Source of the DNA: Tistlia sp040905785
GTDB taxonomy: Bacteria; Pseudomonadota; Alphaproteobacteria; Kiloniellales; DSM-21159
Direction of reading: 5' to 3'
NCBI RefSeq assembly: GCF_040905785.1
Contig: NZ_JBBDQW010000061.1
Location: forward strand, 1-64,000
Length of the DNA stretch: 64,000 nucleotides
A program made the position numbers and the translations under genes. A model generated the notes under the pieces. The model searched no databases. It was not told the origin of the DNA and was given only the letters and a program-made list of their open reading frames with translations. Shown here piece after piece: positions 8,311 through 16,868 of the stretch; positions within the stretch are counted from its first letter, which is position 1; each line of letters starts with the position of its first letter.

Positions 8311-9192
8311 ATGAAGCCAGCCGCCTTCGAGTTCCGCTCGCCGAGGGCCCTCGACGAGGTGCTCCTGGAGCTTCGCGAGCACGGCGAGGACGCCCGGATC
8401 CTGGCCGGCGGGCAGAGCCTGGTGCCGCTGATGAACTTCCGGATGCTGCAGCCGGCGGTTCTGGTGAGCATCAACGACTGCGCCGAGCTGTCCTACATCC
8501 GCGAAGAGGAGGACGGCGTCCTGTGCGGCGCGCTCGCGCGCCAGTGGGACGTCGAGAACCATCCCGGCGCGCGGCGGAGCTGCCCGCTGCTGGCGGAGGC
8601 GCTTCGCCACGTCGGCGGGCGCTCGAACCGGAACCGGGGCACCGTCTGCGGGAGCCTGACCCACGCCGACCCGCTGGCCGAGCTCCCGGCCGTGGCGCTC
8701 GCCCTCGACGCCGTCATGCTGGTCAACGGCCCGTCCGGCCGGCGCGAGATCGCCGCCGCTGACTTCTTCGTGGGGGCGCTCGAGAACTGCCTGCAACCGC
8801 AGGAGATGCTCGAGGCGACTCGTTTCCCGCGACAGCCGCGGGGAGTCCGCTCGGCCTTTCTCGAGATGGGCAACCGCAAGCACGGCTTCGCCCTGGCGGG
8901 AGTCGCTCTCGAGCTGGGGATCGAGGATGGGAAATGCAGTTCTGTCCGCATTGCCGTGATGGGCGGGGAGAGCACGGCAAGGCGGCTTCACCGCACGGAG
9001 CGCCAGTTGCTGGGGTCGCCGGTGGACGCGGCGACGCGGCGCGAGATGGGCCGTCTCGCCACCCAGGAGGTCGAGATGGCCGGGGACTTCCACGCCGACG
9101 GCGCCTATCGCAAGCAGCTCGCGGGTGTTCTGGTCGAGCGGGCGCTCGCCGAGGCCGCGGCCGAACCCCAGCCAACGCCGAGGAGTGCCTGA
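8311..9192 (+). CDS. molybdenum hydroxylase FAD-binding (medium) subunit, CoxM-like
   Basis: 293 residues, ATG 8311, one base after the previous stop. It opens with FEFRSPRALDEVLLEL and carries the FAD-pyrophosphate motif LAGGQSLVPLMNFRM and the second FAD motif NRGTVCGSLTHADPLAELP, as in CoxM, XdhB-like and nicotine/quinoline dehydrogenase medium subunits. It passes electrons from the iron-sulfur subunit to FAD and on to an acceptor. The order M-S-L (FAD, iron-sulfur, molybdenum) is that of CO-dehydrogenase-type enzymes. The stop overlaps the next start by one base (TGATG). Confidence 0.92.
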   Translation: MKPAAFEFRSPRALDEVLLELREHGEDARILAGGQSLVPLMNFRMLQPAVLVSINDCAELSYIREEEDGVLCGALARQWDVENHPGARRSCPLLAEALRHVGGRSNRNRGTVCGSLTHADPLAELPAVALALDAVMLVNGPSGRREIAAADFFVGALENCLQPQEMLEATRFPRQPRGVRSAFLEMGNRKHGFALAGVALELGIEDGKCSSVRIAVMGGESTARRLHRTERQLLGSPVDAATRREMGRLATQEVEMAGDFHADGAYRKQLAGVLVERALAEAAAEPQPTPRSA

Positions 9193-9713
9193 TGTCTGAG
9201 CAGCAGGGTCGACAGCGGGTCGACGTGACGCTTTCCATCAACGGCAAGAGCTACACGCGGCATGTGGAGCCGCGGCGGCTGCTGGCCGACTTCATCCGGC
9301 ACGACGTGGGCATGAAGGCGACGCACATTGGGTGCGAGCACGGCGTTTGCGGCGTCTGCACCGTGCGCATCGACGGGCGCACCGCGCGCAGTTGCCTCCA
9401 CTTCGCCGTCGCCCTCCAGGGCCACGAGATCGAGACGGTGGAGGGGCTGTCGGCGGACGGGCGGCTCGAGCGTCTCCAGCAAGCCTTCCATGAGGAGCAT
9501 GCCCTGCAGTGCGGCTTCTGCACGCCGGCGGTGCTGCTGACCGCGGAGGAGTTTCTCGCCGAGAACCCCAGCCCGAGCGACTCCGACATCCGGGCGGCGC
9601 TGAGCAACAACCTCTGCCGGTGCACGGGCTACACCAACATCGTCAAGGCGATCGCGCGCGCCTCCGGCCGCGAGGGCGAAGCGGCCTCGTCCGGCACGGG
9701 AGACGCCTCGTGA
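9192..9713 (+). CDS. molybdenum hydroxylase [2Fe-2S] (small) subunit, CoxS-like
   Basis: 173 residues with GAGGAG about 7 bases before the ATG. Two [2Fe-2S] domains are clear. The N-terminal plant-ferredoxin-type cluster is GCEHGVCGVCTV plus the distal Cys in ARSCLHF. The C-terminal four-helix cluster is CGFCTPA and CRCTGYTNIVKAI. Length and layout match CoxS/NdhS/QorS. It relays electrons between the molybdenum cofactor and FAD in the cytosolic heterotrimer. Its last four bases (GTGA) overlap the next gene. Confidence 0.95.
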   Translation: MSEQQGRQRVDVTLSINGKSYTRHVEPRRLLADFIRHDVGMKATHIGCEHGVCGVCTVRIDGRTARSCLHFAVALQGHEIETVEGLSADGRLERLQQAFHEEHALQCGFCTPAVLLTAEEFLAENPSPSDSDIRAALSNNLCRCTGYTNIVKAIARASGREGEAASSGTGDAS

Positions 9714-12085
9714 TCGCGCCGGGGCACAAGGGCAACATCGGCAGGCCGGTTCGCCGCCGCGAGGACTCCTACCTGCTGCGCGGCGAGGGCCGCTTCCTCG
9801 ACGACATCGCCGAGCCGAAGGACACGCTCTTCCTCGGATTTGTCATGAGTCCGCACGCCCGGGCGGAGATCCGCGGCATCGACGCCAGCGAGGCGCTGGC
9901 GCTCGACGGCGTCGTCGCGGTCTACACCGCCGAACAGATGAGCCGGCTGACCAAGCCGGTGCACACGGTGATCGACTTTCCCGGCTACCGCGGGACTCCG
10001 CGCCCGATCCTGGCCGACAAGGTGGTCCGCTTCGTCGGGGAGCACGTCGCGGTGGTGGTCGCCGAGGACGCCTATGCGGCCCAGGATGCCATCGACCTGG
10101 TGGCGGTCGACTACGATCTTCTGGATGCCACCGTGACCCTGGAGCAGGCGGATCAGCCGGCGGCGCCGCTGGTGCACGACGAAGTCCCGGGCAACGTCAT
10201 GTTCGAGTCGACCTTCGCGACCGACAGCTTCGAGGAGACCTTCCAGGCAGGCGAGCTGGTCGTCCGCGAGCGCTTCCGCAAGGGCCGCGTCGCCGGCGTG
10301 CCTCTGGAGCCGCGCGGCTGCCTGGCGATTCTCGACCACGTCGCGGATTCGCTCGTCTTCTATACCTCGACGCAGATACCTCACCTTGTCCGCACGGCGC
10401 TGGCCGACCTGCTCGGCCTTCCCGAGCCGAAGGTGCGCGTGGTCACGCCGGAAGTCGGCGGCGGCTTCGGCACCAAGGCTCAGTTCTACACCGAGGAGGT
10501 CGCCACGGCGGCGATCGCGCTGGACCTGCGGCGCCCGGTGAAGTGGGTTCAGGATCGTCGCGAGGAGCTGCTGACCAGCATTCACGCGCGCGACCACATC
10601 ATCGAGCTCGAGGCGGCCATCGACGCGACGGGGCGGATCAAGGCGCTGCGCGCCGAGATCGTCACCAACGCCGGCGCCTACTCGACCTATCCCTTCGGCT
10701 GCTCCCTGGAGACGACAGGCGCTGCCCGCATGCTGGTCGGGCCCTACGACATCCGCCACTACGCCTACCGCGCCCGCTCGGTGACCACCAACACCTGTCC
10801 CTCGGGGGCCTACCGGGGCGTCGGGCAGCCCTCCGGCTTCATGGCGATGGAAGGGCTGATGGACCGGATCGGCCGCAAGCTCGGGATCGACCCGGCCGAG
10901 GTTCGACTGCGCAATGTCGTCAAGGCGCACCAGCTGCCCTATACGAACGTGCTCGGTGTCCGCTACGACACCGGCAGCTACGAGGAATGCCTGCGCCGGG
11001 CGATGGTCCTCGCCGACTACGAAGGTTTTCGCGCGCGCCAAGCCGCGGCGGGCGACTCCGGCGAGATCCTGCGCGGCATCGGCATCTGCAACTTCACCGA
11101 GGTGTCGGGGGCCGGCTCGGCGGGGTGGCGGGTCCGTGGCCTCACCAAGGTGCCCGGCTTCGACAGTGCCGTCGTGCGCATCGAGCCTTCCGGGCAGATC
11201 ACCCTGCAGGTCAGCCAGGCTGCGGCCGGGCAGGGCCATCTGACGACCTTCGCCCAGGTGCTGTCCGACTACATCGGGGCCAGGGCGGAGGACGTCTTCG
11301 TCGCCGAGGGCGACACGGCCTCGGCGCCATACGGCACCAACACCTTTGCGAGCCGGAGCGCCGTCGCCGGGGGCGGCGCGGTGATCAAGGCGGCCGAGAC
11401 GCTGGGGCGCAAGATCAGGCGCATCGCCGCCTACCTGCTCGAGGTCGAGCTCGACCAGGTGGAGCTCCGCGACAGCCGGGCGATCCTGGTCGACGGCAGC
11501 GACCGCGGCGTCTCCTTCCGCGAGGTCGCCGAGGTCGCCTACTCGATGTCCGGCACGCCGCTGCCACAGGGCGAAAGCTATGGGCTGGAGGCCCTCGAGA
11601 TCTACGACCCGCCCCTGGCGACCTGGGCCAACGCCGTCCACATCGCCGCGGTCGCCGTCGATCGCCGCACCGGCGCCGTCACGATCGAGGACTACGTGAT
11701 CGTCCATGACTGCGGGCGGGTGATCAACCCGATGATCGTGGCCGGCCAGATCCACGGCGGCACCGCCCAGGGCATCGGCGAGGCCCTGATGGAGGAGATC
11801 GTCTACGACCCCGAGGGGCAACTCCTGAACGCGAACCTCCTCGACTACCTGATGCCGACGGCCCAGGACATCCCCGACTACAAGCTCGACCACATCGAAT
11901 CGCCGTCGACCGATGCCCTCGGGGGCTTCAAGGGCGTGGGGGAGGGCGGCGTGATCGGGGCGGTGCCGGCCGTCACCAACGCGGTCGCCGACGCCCTGGC
12001 GAGGGTCGGCGCGAACATCAACCGCACGCCGCTGCGGCCGAGCTACCTGCTGCGGGAGATCGACCGTGCCGCAGCCCGAAGCTGA
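9710..12085 (+). CDS. molybdenum hydroxylase catalytic (large) subunit, CoxL/XdhB superfamily
   Basis: 791 residues from GTG 9710, the start dictated by the GTGA overlap and by the typical N-terminus IGRPVRRREDSYLLRGEGRF. Cofactor-binding motifs are EVGGGFGTKAQFYTEE and PSGAYRGVGQPSG, and the catalytic Glu lies in GVGEGGVIGAVPAVTNAV near the C-terminus. The CO-dehydrogenase-specific active-site loop (AYRCSFR) is not present; the loop reads AYRGVGQP, so this is a hydroxylase of an organic substrate such as an aldehyde or N-heteroaromatic ring. It needs the molybdenum cytosine dinucleotide cofactor; no maturation genes are in the window. Confidence 0.92.
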   Translation: MIAPGHKGNIGRPVRRREDSYLLRGEGRFLDDIAEPKDTLFLGFVMSPHARAEIRGIDASEALALDGVVAVYTAEQMSRLTKPVHTVIDFPGYRGTPRPILADKVVRFVGEHVAVVVAEDAYAAQDAIDLVAVDYDLLDATVTLEQADQPAAPLVHDEVPGNVMFESTFATDSFEETFQAGELVVRERFRKGRVAGVPLEPRGCLAILDHVADSLVFYTSTQIPHLVRTALADLLGLPEPKVRVVTPEVGGGFGTKAQFYTEEVATAAIALDLRRPVKWVQDRREELLTSIHARDHIIELEAAIDATGRIKALRAEIVTNAGAYSTYPFGCSLETTGAARMLVGPYDIRHYAYRARSVTTNTCPSGAYRGVGQPSGFMAMEGLMDRIGRKLGIDPAEVRLRNVVKAHQLPYTNVLGVRYDTGSYEECLRRAMVLADYEGFRARQAAAGDSGEILRGIGICNFTEVSGAGSAGWRVRGLTKVPGFDSAVVRIEPSGQITLQVSQAAAGQGHLTTFAQVLSDYIGARAEDVFVAEGDTASAPYGTNTFASRSAVAGGGAVIKAAETLGRKIRRIAAYLLEVELDQVELRDSRAILVDGSDRGVSFREVAEVAYSMSGTPLPQGESYGLEALEIYDPPLATWANAVHIAAVAVDRRTGAVTIEDYVIVHDCGRVINPMIVAGQIHGGTAQGIGEALMEEIVYDPEGQLLNANLLDYLMPTAQDIPDYKLDHIESPSTDALGGFKGVGEGGVIGAVPAVTNAVADALARVGANINRTPLRPSYLLREIDRAAARS

Positions 12086-12173
12086 GCGCCTGCACGCCCG
12101 CCCCGCCGCTCGGCGGTGAGACGGGCGCCGCCGTCCGCCGCTGCCGTCGAAATTCTTGATGAGGGAGAGGCCC

Positions 12174-12686
12174 GTGGGCCAGCAGTCGATCTCTCTGCTC
12201 GTCCTGGTCGCGACAATGACCGGCACTGCGGAGATCCTGGCGGAGGATCTGGAGCGGGAGTTCTCTGACACCGTCGATTTCCGCATTCAGTTGCTCGAGG
12301 AACTGGAGGTCGGGGCGCTGGAGCGCGAGTCGCTGGCGCTGGTGGTGTCGAGCACCTACGGAACCGGCGACGTACCGGAAACCGCCGAACCGACGCTGCA
12401 GGCCCTGAAGGACGCGCGGCCCGACCTGGGGTCCCTGTCCTACGGCATCATCTCGCTCGGAGACGGCACCTACGTGAACACCTTCGCGCGGGGTGGCGAC
12501 AATTGGGACGAGGCCTTGGCCGCCTGTGGCGCGACCCGCCGCGGCGAGGTGCTCAAGGTCGATTGCCTGCTGGTCGAGGACCCGCTCGAGGCTGCGAAGG
12601 AATGGTTCGGACGCTGGCTGGCGGCGGTTGCGGACCCGCAGGCGGAAGGCTCGGCTGCGCACCGCGCCGGGGGGAGCCCCGGATGA
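12174..12686 (+). CDS. flavodoxin-like FMN electron carrier
   Basis: 170 residues. I choose GTG 12174 because GGGAGAGG at 12163-12170 sits just before it; ATG 12159 has no ribosome binding site. The FMN phosphate loop is ATMTGTAEILAEDL. The two isoalloxazine loops are SSTYGTGDVPETA and LGDGTYVNTFARGG, typical of flavodoxins and flavodoxin domains of sulfite or P450 reductases. It is a single-domain, soluble protein. It overlaps the next gene by ATGA, so the two products are likely made and used together: flavoprotein reductase to flavodoxin to an oxygenase, most plausibly the Rieske enzyme at the head of the operon. Confidence 0.87.
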   Translation: MGQQSISLLVLVATMTGTAEILAEDLEREFSDTVDFRIQLLEELEVGALERESLALVVSSTYGTGDVPETAEPTLQALKDARPDLGSLSYGIISLGDGTYVNTFARGGDNWDEALAACGATRRGEVLKVDCLLVEDPLEAAKEWFGRWLAAVADPQAEGSAAHRAGGSPG

Positions 12687-13930
12687 TCGCGAGGGTCGCC
12701 GTCGTCGGCAGCGGTCCGGCAGGGCTTTTCCTGGCCGACGCCCTGTCGAGGTCGAAGGAGCCGGTAGCGGTCGACGTGCTGGAGCGCCTGCCCTTCCCCT
12801 TCGGACTGATCCGCTACGGCGTCGCCCCCGACCACCAGGGGACGAAGGCGGTTACCCGCAATCTCGCGCGCGTCATGGAGCGCCCCCGCGTCCGCTTCTT
12901 CGGCGGCCTCGCCGTCGGCGAGGCGATAACGCTCGAGACGCTGCGCGATCTCTACGACGCGGTGGTCGTCGCAGCCGGAGCCGCAGGCGCGCGGCGGCTT
13001 GAGTTCCCTGGGTCGGAAAGCCCCCTCTGCGTCACGGGTTTCGACCTCGCCCGCTGGGTCAACGGCCATCCCGACTACGAGGGCTTCCGGCTGCCGGACG
13101 GGATCGGGACCGTCGCCATCCTCGGTCACGGCAACGTCGCTCTCGACGTGGCCAGGCTCTTCGTGAAGCAGCCCGACGCCCTTGCCGCCAGCGATGCCGC
13201 CGAGGAGTTCGTCGAATGGCGCCGTCGCAGCGCCGTCGAGTGCGTGACCCTCTGTGGCCGCGGCACCCCTGAGAGCGCGCGCTTCTCGCAAGAGATGCTG
13301 GAGGAGCTCAGGGATCTGCCCGGCGTCGAGCTGCTTCGCGACGAGCCGGGGGAGGGGGCCTCTTCTCCGGGCGCCCCCGGCGCCGCCGGGATCATCGCGC
13401 GGCTGCCGGAAGCGCCCCGCTCGACCGCCTCACTGCCCGTGCGCCTCCTTTTCGGCGCCAAGCCGCTGCGCTTCGAGCAGGGCCGGCTCACTGTCGATCG
13501 CCAGGGCGAGGTGATCTCGGTTCCTGCCGGGCTGGTCGTCCAGGCGGTTGGACAGGTCGGCACGGCCATCGCCGCCCTCGCGTCGGATGCCACCGGGCCC
13601 CTCGCCACCGACGGCGGCGAAGTCCTCGGCTGGCCCGGCGTCTTCGTGGCCGGCTGGGCCGCGGGCGCGGCGACCGGCACCATCCCGGACAGCCGCTCGC
13701 AGGCGCGCGTCCTCGCTCCCAGGGTGTTGGAGGCGGCGGAGCGTGCCGCCGGGGCTGCCGGCGACAGAGCGGACCTGGCGGACTGGTTGCGGGCGCGGGG
13801 GCACAAGACGACGAGCTGGGAGGACTGGCTCGCGATCGACCGCCTGGAGCTGACGAGCGGCGCCGCGATCGGCGCCTGCCGGCGCAAGATGCGCTCGCTC
13901 GAGCAGGCCCGATCCGCCGGAGCAGGCTGA
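12683..13930 (+). CDS. ferredoxin/flavodoxin-NADP+ reductase, adrenodoxin-reductase (FprA) type
   Basis: 415 residues, ATG 12683 overlapping the flavodoxin stop. The FAD dinucleotide motif is VGSGPAGLFLADAL at residues 7-20. The family hallmark PFGLIRYGVAPDHQGTKAV follows, then the NADP-binding GHGNVALDVARLF and the C-terminal GWAAGAATGTIPDSRSQA. It should oxidise NADPH and reduce the neighbouring flavodoxin. Adrenodoxin-reductase-type enzymes are unusual partners for Rieske oxygenases, which mostly use FNR_C or glutathione-reductase-type proteins. The operon ends here, facing the convergent iclR gene across 47 bases. Confidence 0.88.
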   Translation: MIARVAVVGSGPAGLFLADALSRSKEPVAVDVLERLPFPFGLIRYGVAPDHQGTKAVTRNLARVMERPRVRFFGGLAVGEAITLETLRDLYDAVVVAAGAAGARRLEFPGSESPLCVTGFDLARWVNGHPDYEGFRLPDGIGTVAILGHGNVALDVARLFVKQPDALAASDAAEEFVEWRRRSAVECVTLCGRGTPESARFSQEMLEELRDLPGVELLRDEPGEGASSPGAPGAAGIIARLPEAPRSTASLPVRLLFGAKPLRFEQGRLTVDRQGEVISVPAGLVVQAVGQVGTAIAALASDATGPLATDGGEVLGWPGVFVAGWAAGAATGTIPDSRSQARVLAPRVLEAAERAAGAAGDRADLADWLRARGHKTTSWEDWLAIDRLELTSGAAIGACRRKMRSLEQARSAGAG

Positions 13931-13977
13931 GGCGCCGGCTCCTGAGCCAAAGGAGGTCCGATCCGCCCCTCGGCCTC

Positions 13978-14805
13978 TCAGGCCTCGGCCTTCCACTTGT
14001 AGCCCAGGCGGGCGGATACCTCGCCGGCCGTCTCCACCAGCCTCTGCTGGACCAGCCGGCCGCCGACCTCCTCGCTCGCCCCGGCCTTGTGGATCTCTGC
14101 GACCGCGGCGACGATTGCGCCGCTGCTGTCGAGGATCGGAACGGCGATGGCGCCAAGGCCGGGGAGCAGGCTGCCCTTGCTGGTAGCGAAGCCGTCCCGT
14201 CTCGTTTCCCGGATGCTCTGCGCCAGCTCTTCCTTCGCCTGAGCGGCCGTCAGCCTGCGCTCCGTCTGGGCCTGCCGGAGCGCCCGATCGACCAGGGGTT
14301 TGGTCGTCTTGGGCGAAAGATGGGTCAGGAACAGCTTCCCGCTGGCGCTGAGCGTCAGCGGCAAGACCGACCCGACGCGCAGGTTGCAGGCCAGTATCTC
14401 GCTGCTGTCGAACCAGGAGATGATGATCGGCCCGCGCTCGCTCCAGACACACACGAGCAGGGTCCTGTCCAGCTCCTGCGAGAGCGCGCTCGCCGCCTCG
14501 ACGCTGAGTCTCACCGGGTCCATCCGGCTGAGAGCCGCGAAGCCGAGGCGCAGGGCCATGGAGCCGAGGTCGTAGCGGCCGGTCGCCGGATGCTGCTCGA
14601 CGAGGCCGCACTCGAGAAAGGAGATTAGGTACCGCCGCGCCTTGCTGGGCTGCATCCTCGCCCGCTTGGACAGCTCGCGGAGATGGAGGGGGCCGCTGCT
14701 GTCGGCGAGGGCGTCGAGGAGGGTCGACCCCACCTTGATCGACTGAACGCTGCGCCGACGCTCGTTCTCGGAAATTTCTACTTCCAGTTCGTCTGCTTCG
14801 CTCAT
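13978..14805 (-). CDS. IclR-family transcriptional regulator
   Basis: 275 residues. I start at the ATG at 14805 (MSEADELE), preceded by a purine-rich GGGAGGGCGGGGG; an upstream in-frame start at 14970 would add 55 low-complexity residues. The N-terminal winged helix-turn-helix spans about 20-80 (VQSIKVGSTLLDALAD, LRELSKRARMQPSKARRYL), and the C-terminal ligand domain shows LSASGKLFLTHL and GAIAVPILDSSGAIVAAVAE. It is divergent from the amidase gene, and candidate operators fill the region between them. The same motif lies before the importer and the Rieske operon, so it probably controls the whole block and itself. Confidence 0.9.
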   Translation of the reverse strand: MSEADELEVEISENERRRSVQSIKVGSTLLDALADSSGPLHLRELSKRARMQPSKARRYLISFLECGLVEQHPATGRYDLGSMALRLGFAALSRMDPVRLSVEAASALSQELDRTLLVCVWSERGPIIISWFDSSEILACNLRVGSVLPLTLSASGKLFLTHLSPKTTKPLVDRALRQAQTERRLTAAQAKEELAQSIRETRRDGFATSKGSLLPGLGAIAVPILDSSGAIVAAVAEIHKAGASEEVGGRLVQQRLVETAGEVSARLGYKWKAEA

Positions 14806-14971
14806 TCCGCGACCCCCGCCCTCCCATAGTCGTCGCCGCCCGTCGGCGGGTGCACCGCGCCAGGTCGTGCAGGCATCAAATCTGTCGGGCAACGGCCGAC
14901 GGCCCTTGCCCAAGATGTCGGTCCGCAGGCACCCAGCTTCTTGTGCCACACGCGAGGCGATGGGCAACACG

Positions 14972-14992
14972 AAATTCCGACACGGGCAATTG
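14972..14992. promoter_or_regulatory. third copy of the candidate IclR operator (iclR-amidase intergenic)
   Basis: AAATTCCGA-CAC-GGGCAATTG matches the 1021-1045 core at 13 of 21 positions and keeps the AATTnC arms. It lies upstream of iclR on one side and of the amidase gene on the other, as expected for autoregulation. Confidence 0.5.
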
Positions 14993-14996
14993 CGAC

Positions 14997-15017
14997 ATTA
15001 TGCGCAACGCGTTAGAC
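14997..15017. promoter_or_regulatory. adjacent weaker operator-like repeat
   Basis: ATTATGCGC-AAC-GCGTTAGAC shares the GCGCA core and GCG right arm with the first site, with 11 of 21 positions agreeing. It is set 25 bases from the preceding copy, close to two helical turns plus a half. This could be a second binding site in a divergent control region. On its own it would not be convincing. Confidence 0.35.
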
Positions 15018-15078
15018 AATGCGGAACAGAAGAGCGCCGACGCCCAGCGTCTGGATACCCCGGAGGGTAGAGAATCCG

Positions 15079-16488
15079 ATGTCCCCGAGCCTCCCGTTTC
15101 TTTCCATACAGCAGCTCTCGGCCCTGTACCGCACCCGAGAGGTCTCCCCCGTCGAGGTCACCCGGCAGTTGCTGGAGCGAATCAGCGCTCTCAACCCGCA
15201 GATCAACGCCTTCGTCGCGACCACGGAGAATCGCGCCCAGGCGGCGGCGGCCGCTTCCGAAATGCGCTGGCGCCAGGGCGCGCCGCTGGGGCCGCTCGAC
15301 GGTGTGCCGATCACCGTCAAGGACACCCTGATGGTCGAGGGCGAACCCTTCCGGCGCGGCTCGCGTGCCACCTCCAGCGCTCCCGTTGCGGAAAGCGCAC
15401 CGGTCGTCGATCGTGTTCTCGAGCAGGGCGCGGTTCTGCTCGGGATCACAACGACGCCGGAGTTCGGCGCCGGACCGATCACCATCAGCCCGCTGACGGG
15501 AATCACCCGCAATCCGTGGGACACCGGGATGAACTCCGGCGGATCAAGCGGAGGCGCCGCCGCGAGCGTCGCCGCAGGCCTCTGCTATGCCGGACTCGCC
15601 ACCGACGCCGGGGGCTCGATCCGCATTCCCGCCAATTTCTGCGGGGCCGTCGGGCTGAAGGCTACGGGCGGCAGGGTCCCGACCTATCCGCCCAACGTTG
15701 CCGGCGCGCTTGCGGTGCCAGGCGCAATTACGCGCGACGTGGCGGACGCCGCGCTGATGCTCGCTGTCCTCGCACAGCCGGATGCGCGCGACGCCGAATT
15801 GGCTGCTCCGACGCAGGACAACTGGCTCGCTGCCCCTGCCGGCGGGCTCAAGGGCTGCCGTGTCGCCGTGACCACGGACCTGGGCTACGCCGAGCAGGTC
15901 GACCCGGAAGTGGCTGGCGCTGTCCGCCGTGCCGCCCAAGTCATCGCCGGCCTCGGGGCCGAGGTCGTCGAAGCTGATCCGGGGGTCGTCGACCCCATCG
16001 AGACCTTCAACACACTGTTCCGCTCCGGCTTCGCCTACGCCTTGAGGAGTTTCGGTCCGGAGCAGCTCGCGCTGGTCGGCGAGCAACTGCGCGACGCTGC
16101 GCGCCGGGGCGCCGCGATCGACCTCAACACCTACCTTGAGGCACAGGACCAACGCCGCGCGCTCGGCAGGGCCTTCGCGCGCTTCTTCCAGGACTATGAC
16201 CTCTTGCTGACCCCCACGACCAGCGTCACGGCCTTCGCCGCCGATCGCTGGGTGCCGGAGAGCTTCGAGGATCGGGCCGACCCGCGCGCCTGGACGCCCT
16301 TCGGCTATCCCGTGAACCTGGCGCAATGCCCGGCGATCACCCTGCCTTGCGGCTTCTCGAAGGCCGGGCTGCCGATCGGGCTCCAGATCGTCGGCCCGCG
16401 GTTCGGGGAGGCGACGGTCCTGGCACTCGCCCAGGCATACGAGAAGGCGCGGGGCATCGAGGTGGGAGCCCCACCACAGTTCGAATAG
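15079..16488 (+). CDS. amidase-signature family hydrolase
   Basis: 469 residues; ATG 15079 with GGAGGG at 15062-15067. The amidase-signature triad is complete: Lys81 in VPITVKD, the bridging Ser in GGSSGGAAAS (residues 156-157) and the nucleophile Ser180 in DAGGSIRIPA. These positions match GatA closely. The C-terminal third (YPVNLAQCPAITLPCGFS, GLPIGLQIVG) is typical too. It hydrolyses a carboxamide to acid and ammonia in the cytosol. GatA itself is unlikely because no gatB or gatC accompanies it. Transcription opposite the IclR regulator with shared operators suggests it handles an amide formed in, or entering, the catabolic pathway. Confidence 0.9.
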   Translation: MSPSLPFLSIQQLSALYRTREVSPVEVTRQLLERISALNPQINAFVATTENRAQAAAAASEMRWRQGAPLGPLDGVPITVKDTLMVEGEPFRRGSRATSSAPVAESAPVVDRVLEQGAVLLGITTTPEFGAGPITISPLTGITRNPWDTGMNSGGSSGGAAASVAAGLCYAGLATDAGGSIRIPANFCGAVGLKATGGRVPTYPPNVAGALAVPGAITRDVADAALMLAVLAQPDARDAELAAPTQDNWLAAPAGGLKGCRVAVTTDLGYAEQVDPEVAGAVRRAAQVIAGLGAEVVEADPGVVDPIETFNTLFRSGFAYALRSFGPEQLALVGEQLRDAARRGAAIDLNTYLEAQDQRRALGRAFARFFQDYDLLLTPTTSVTAFAADRWVPESFEDRADPRAWTPFGYPVNLAQCPAITLPCGFSKAGLPIGLQIVGPRFGEATVLALAQAYEKARGIEVGAPPQFE

Positions 16489-16531
16489 CCGGTCGACCAC
16501 GAGGCCAGAGGCCTGGAGCCGGCGGCGGAAG

Positions 16532-16681
16532 CCGGTCCATCGCTTGGTGGGCCGCCTCGCGATCCCCTGCTTCGATCGAGTCGTAGATGGCCTGGGTCGC
16601 GATGCAGAGGGACCGGCGGTAGCACGGGTCCGCCTCGACGCCGCGCTCGACGTCGTTCGCTCCGAGTACCGCGGCCGCCAT
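16532..16681 (-). pseudogene. fragment of a FadR-type GntR regulator gene with internal deletion
   Basis: Read on the minus strand, this encodes ANDVERGVEADPCYRRSLCIAT followed at once by AIYDSIEAGDREAAHQAM (split here at the junction). The intact GntR protein of 18471-19238 has ASDVELGVEADLRYHRALCIAT and AVYDAIEAGDPEAARQAM separated by 41 residues. The fragment therefore lacks exactly 123 bases, corresponding to 18643-18765, has no DNA-binding domain and loses similarity after QAMDR. It is a non-functional duplicate. Confidence 0.8.
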
Positions 16682-16703
16682 CCGATAAAACTAGCGCGTG
16701 AGA

Positions 16704-16868
16704 TCAGAGTCGCCCCGTCAGAAGCAGAACGACCAGGATGATCAGAACGACCCCGATGACACCGATACCGCCGTGCCCAAAGCCGTACCCGTATCCGCCG
16801 AAGCGGCCGCTGAAGCCACCCAGCAGGAAGATGACGAGAATGATAACGAGTATGAGCCCGATCGACAT
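16704..16868 (-). CDS. DUF3309-like small glycine-rich membrane protein
   Basis: 54 residues. The sequence is MSIGLILVIILVIFLLGG, then a glycine/tyrosine-rich turn FSGRFGGYGYGFGHGG, then a second hydrophobic stretch ending LLLTGRL. GGGAGA lies 7 bases before the ATG. The two short membrane helices joined by a Gly/Tyr/His loop fit the DUF3309 family, common in alphaproteobacteria and of unknown function, often linked to general stress genes. It is flanked by a gene fragment and a histidine kinase and has no obvious operon partner. Confidence 0.8.
   Translation of the reverse strand: MSIGLILVIILVIFLLGGFSGRFGGYGYGFGHGGIGVIGVVLIILVVLLLTGRL

Noticed and set aside
9629..12286. Minus-strand open frame of 885 codons
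   Set aside because: It is exactly antisense to the molybdenum hydroxylase large subunit, which has all its cofactor motifs, and it has no motif of its own.
13949..13957. Perfect Shine-Dalgarno-like AAAGGAGGT between the FprA-like and iclR genes
   Set aside because: No open frame starts after it on the plus strand; the two genes converge here, so it is taken as chance.
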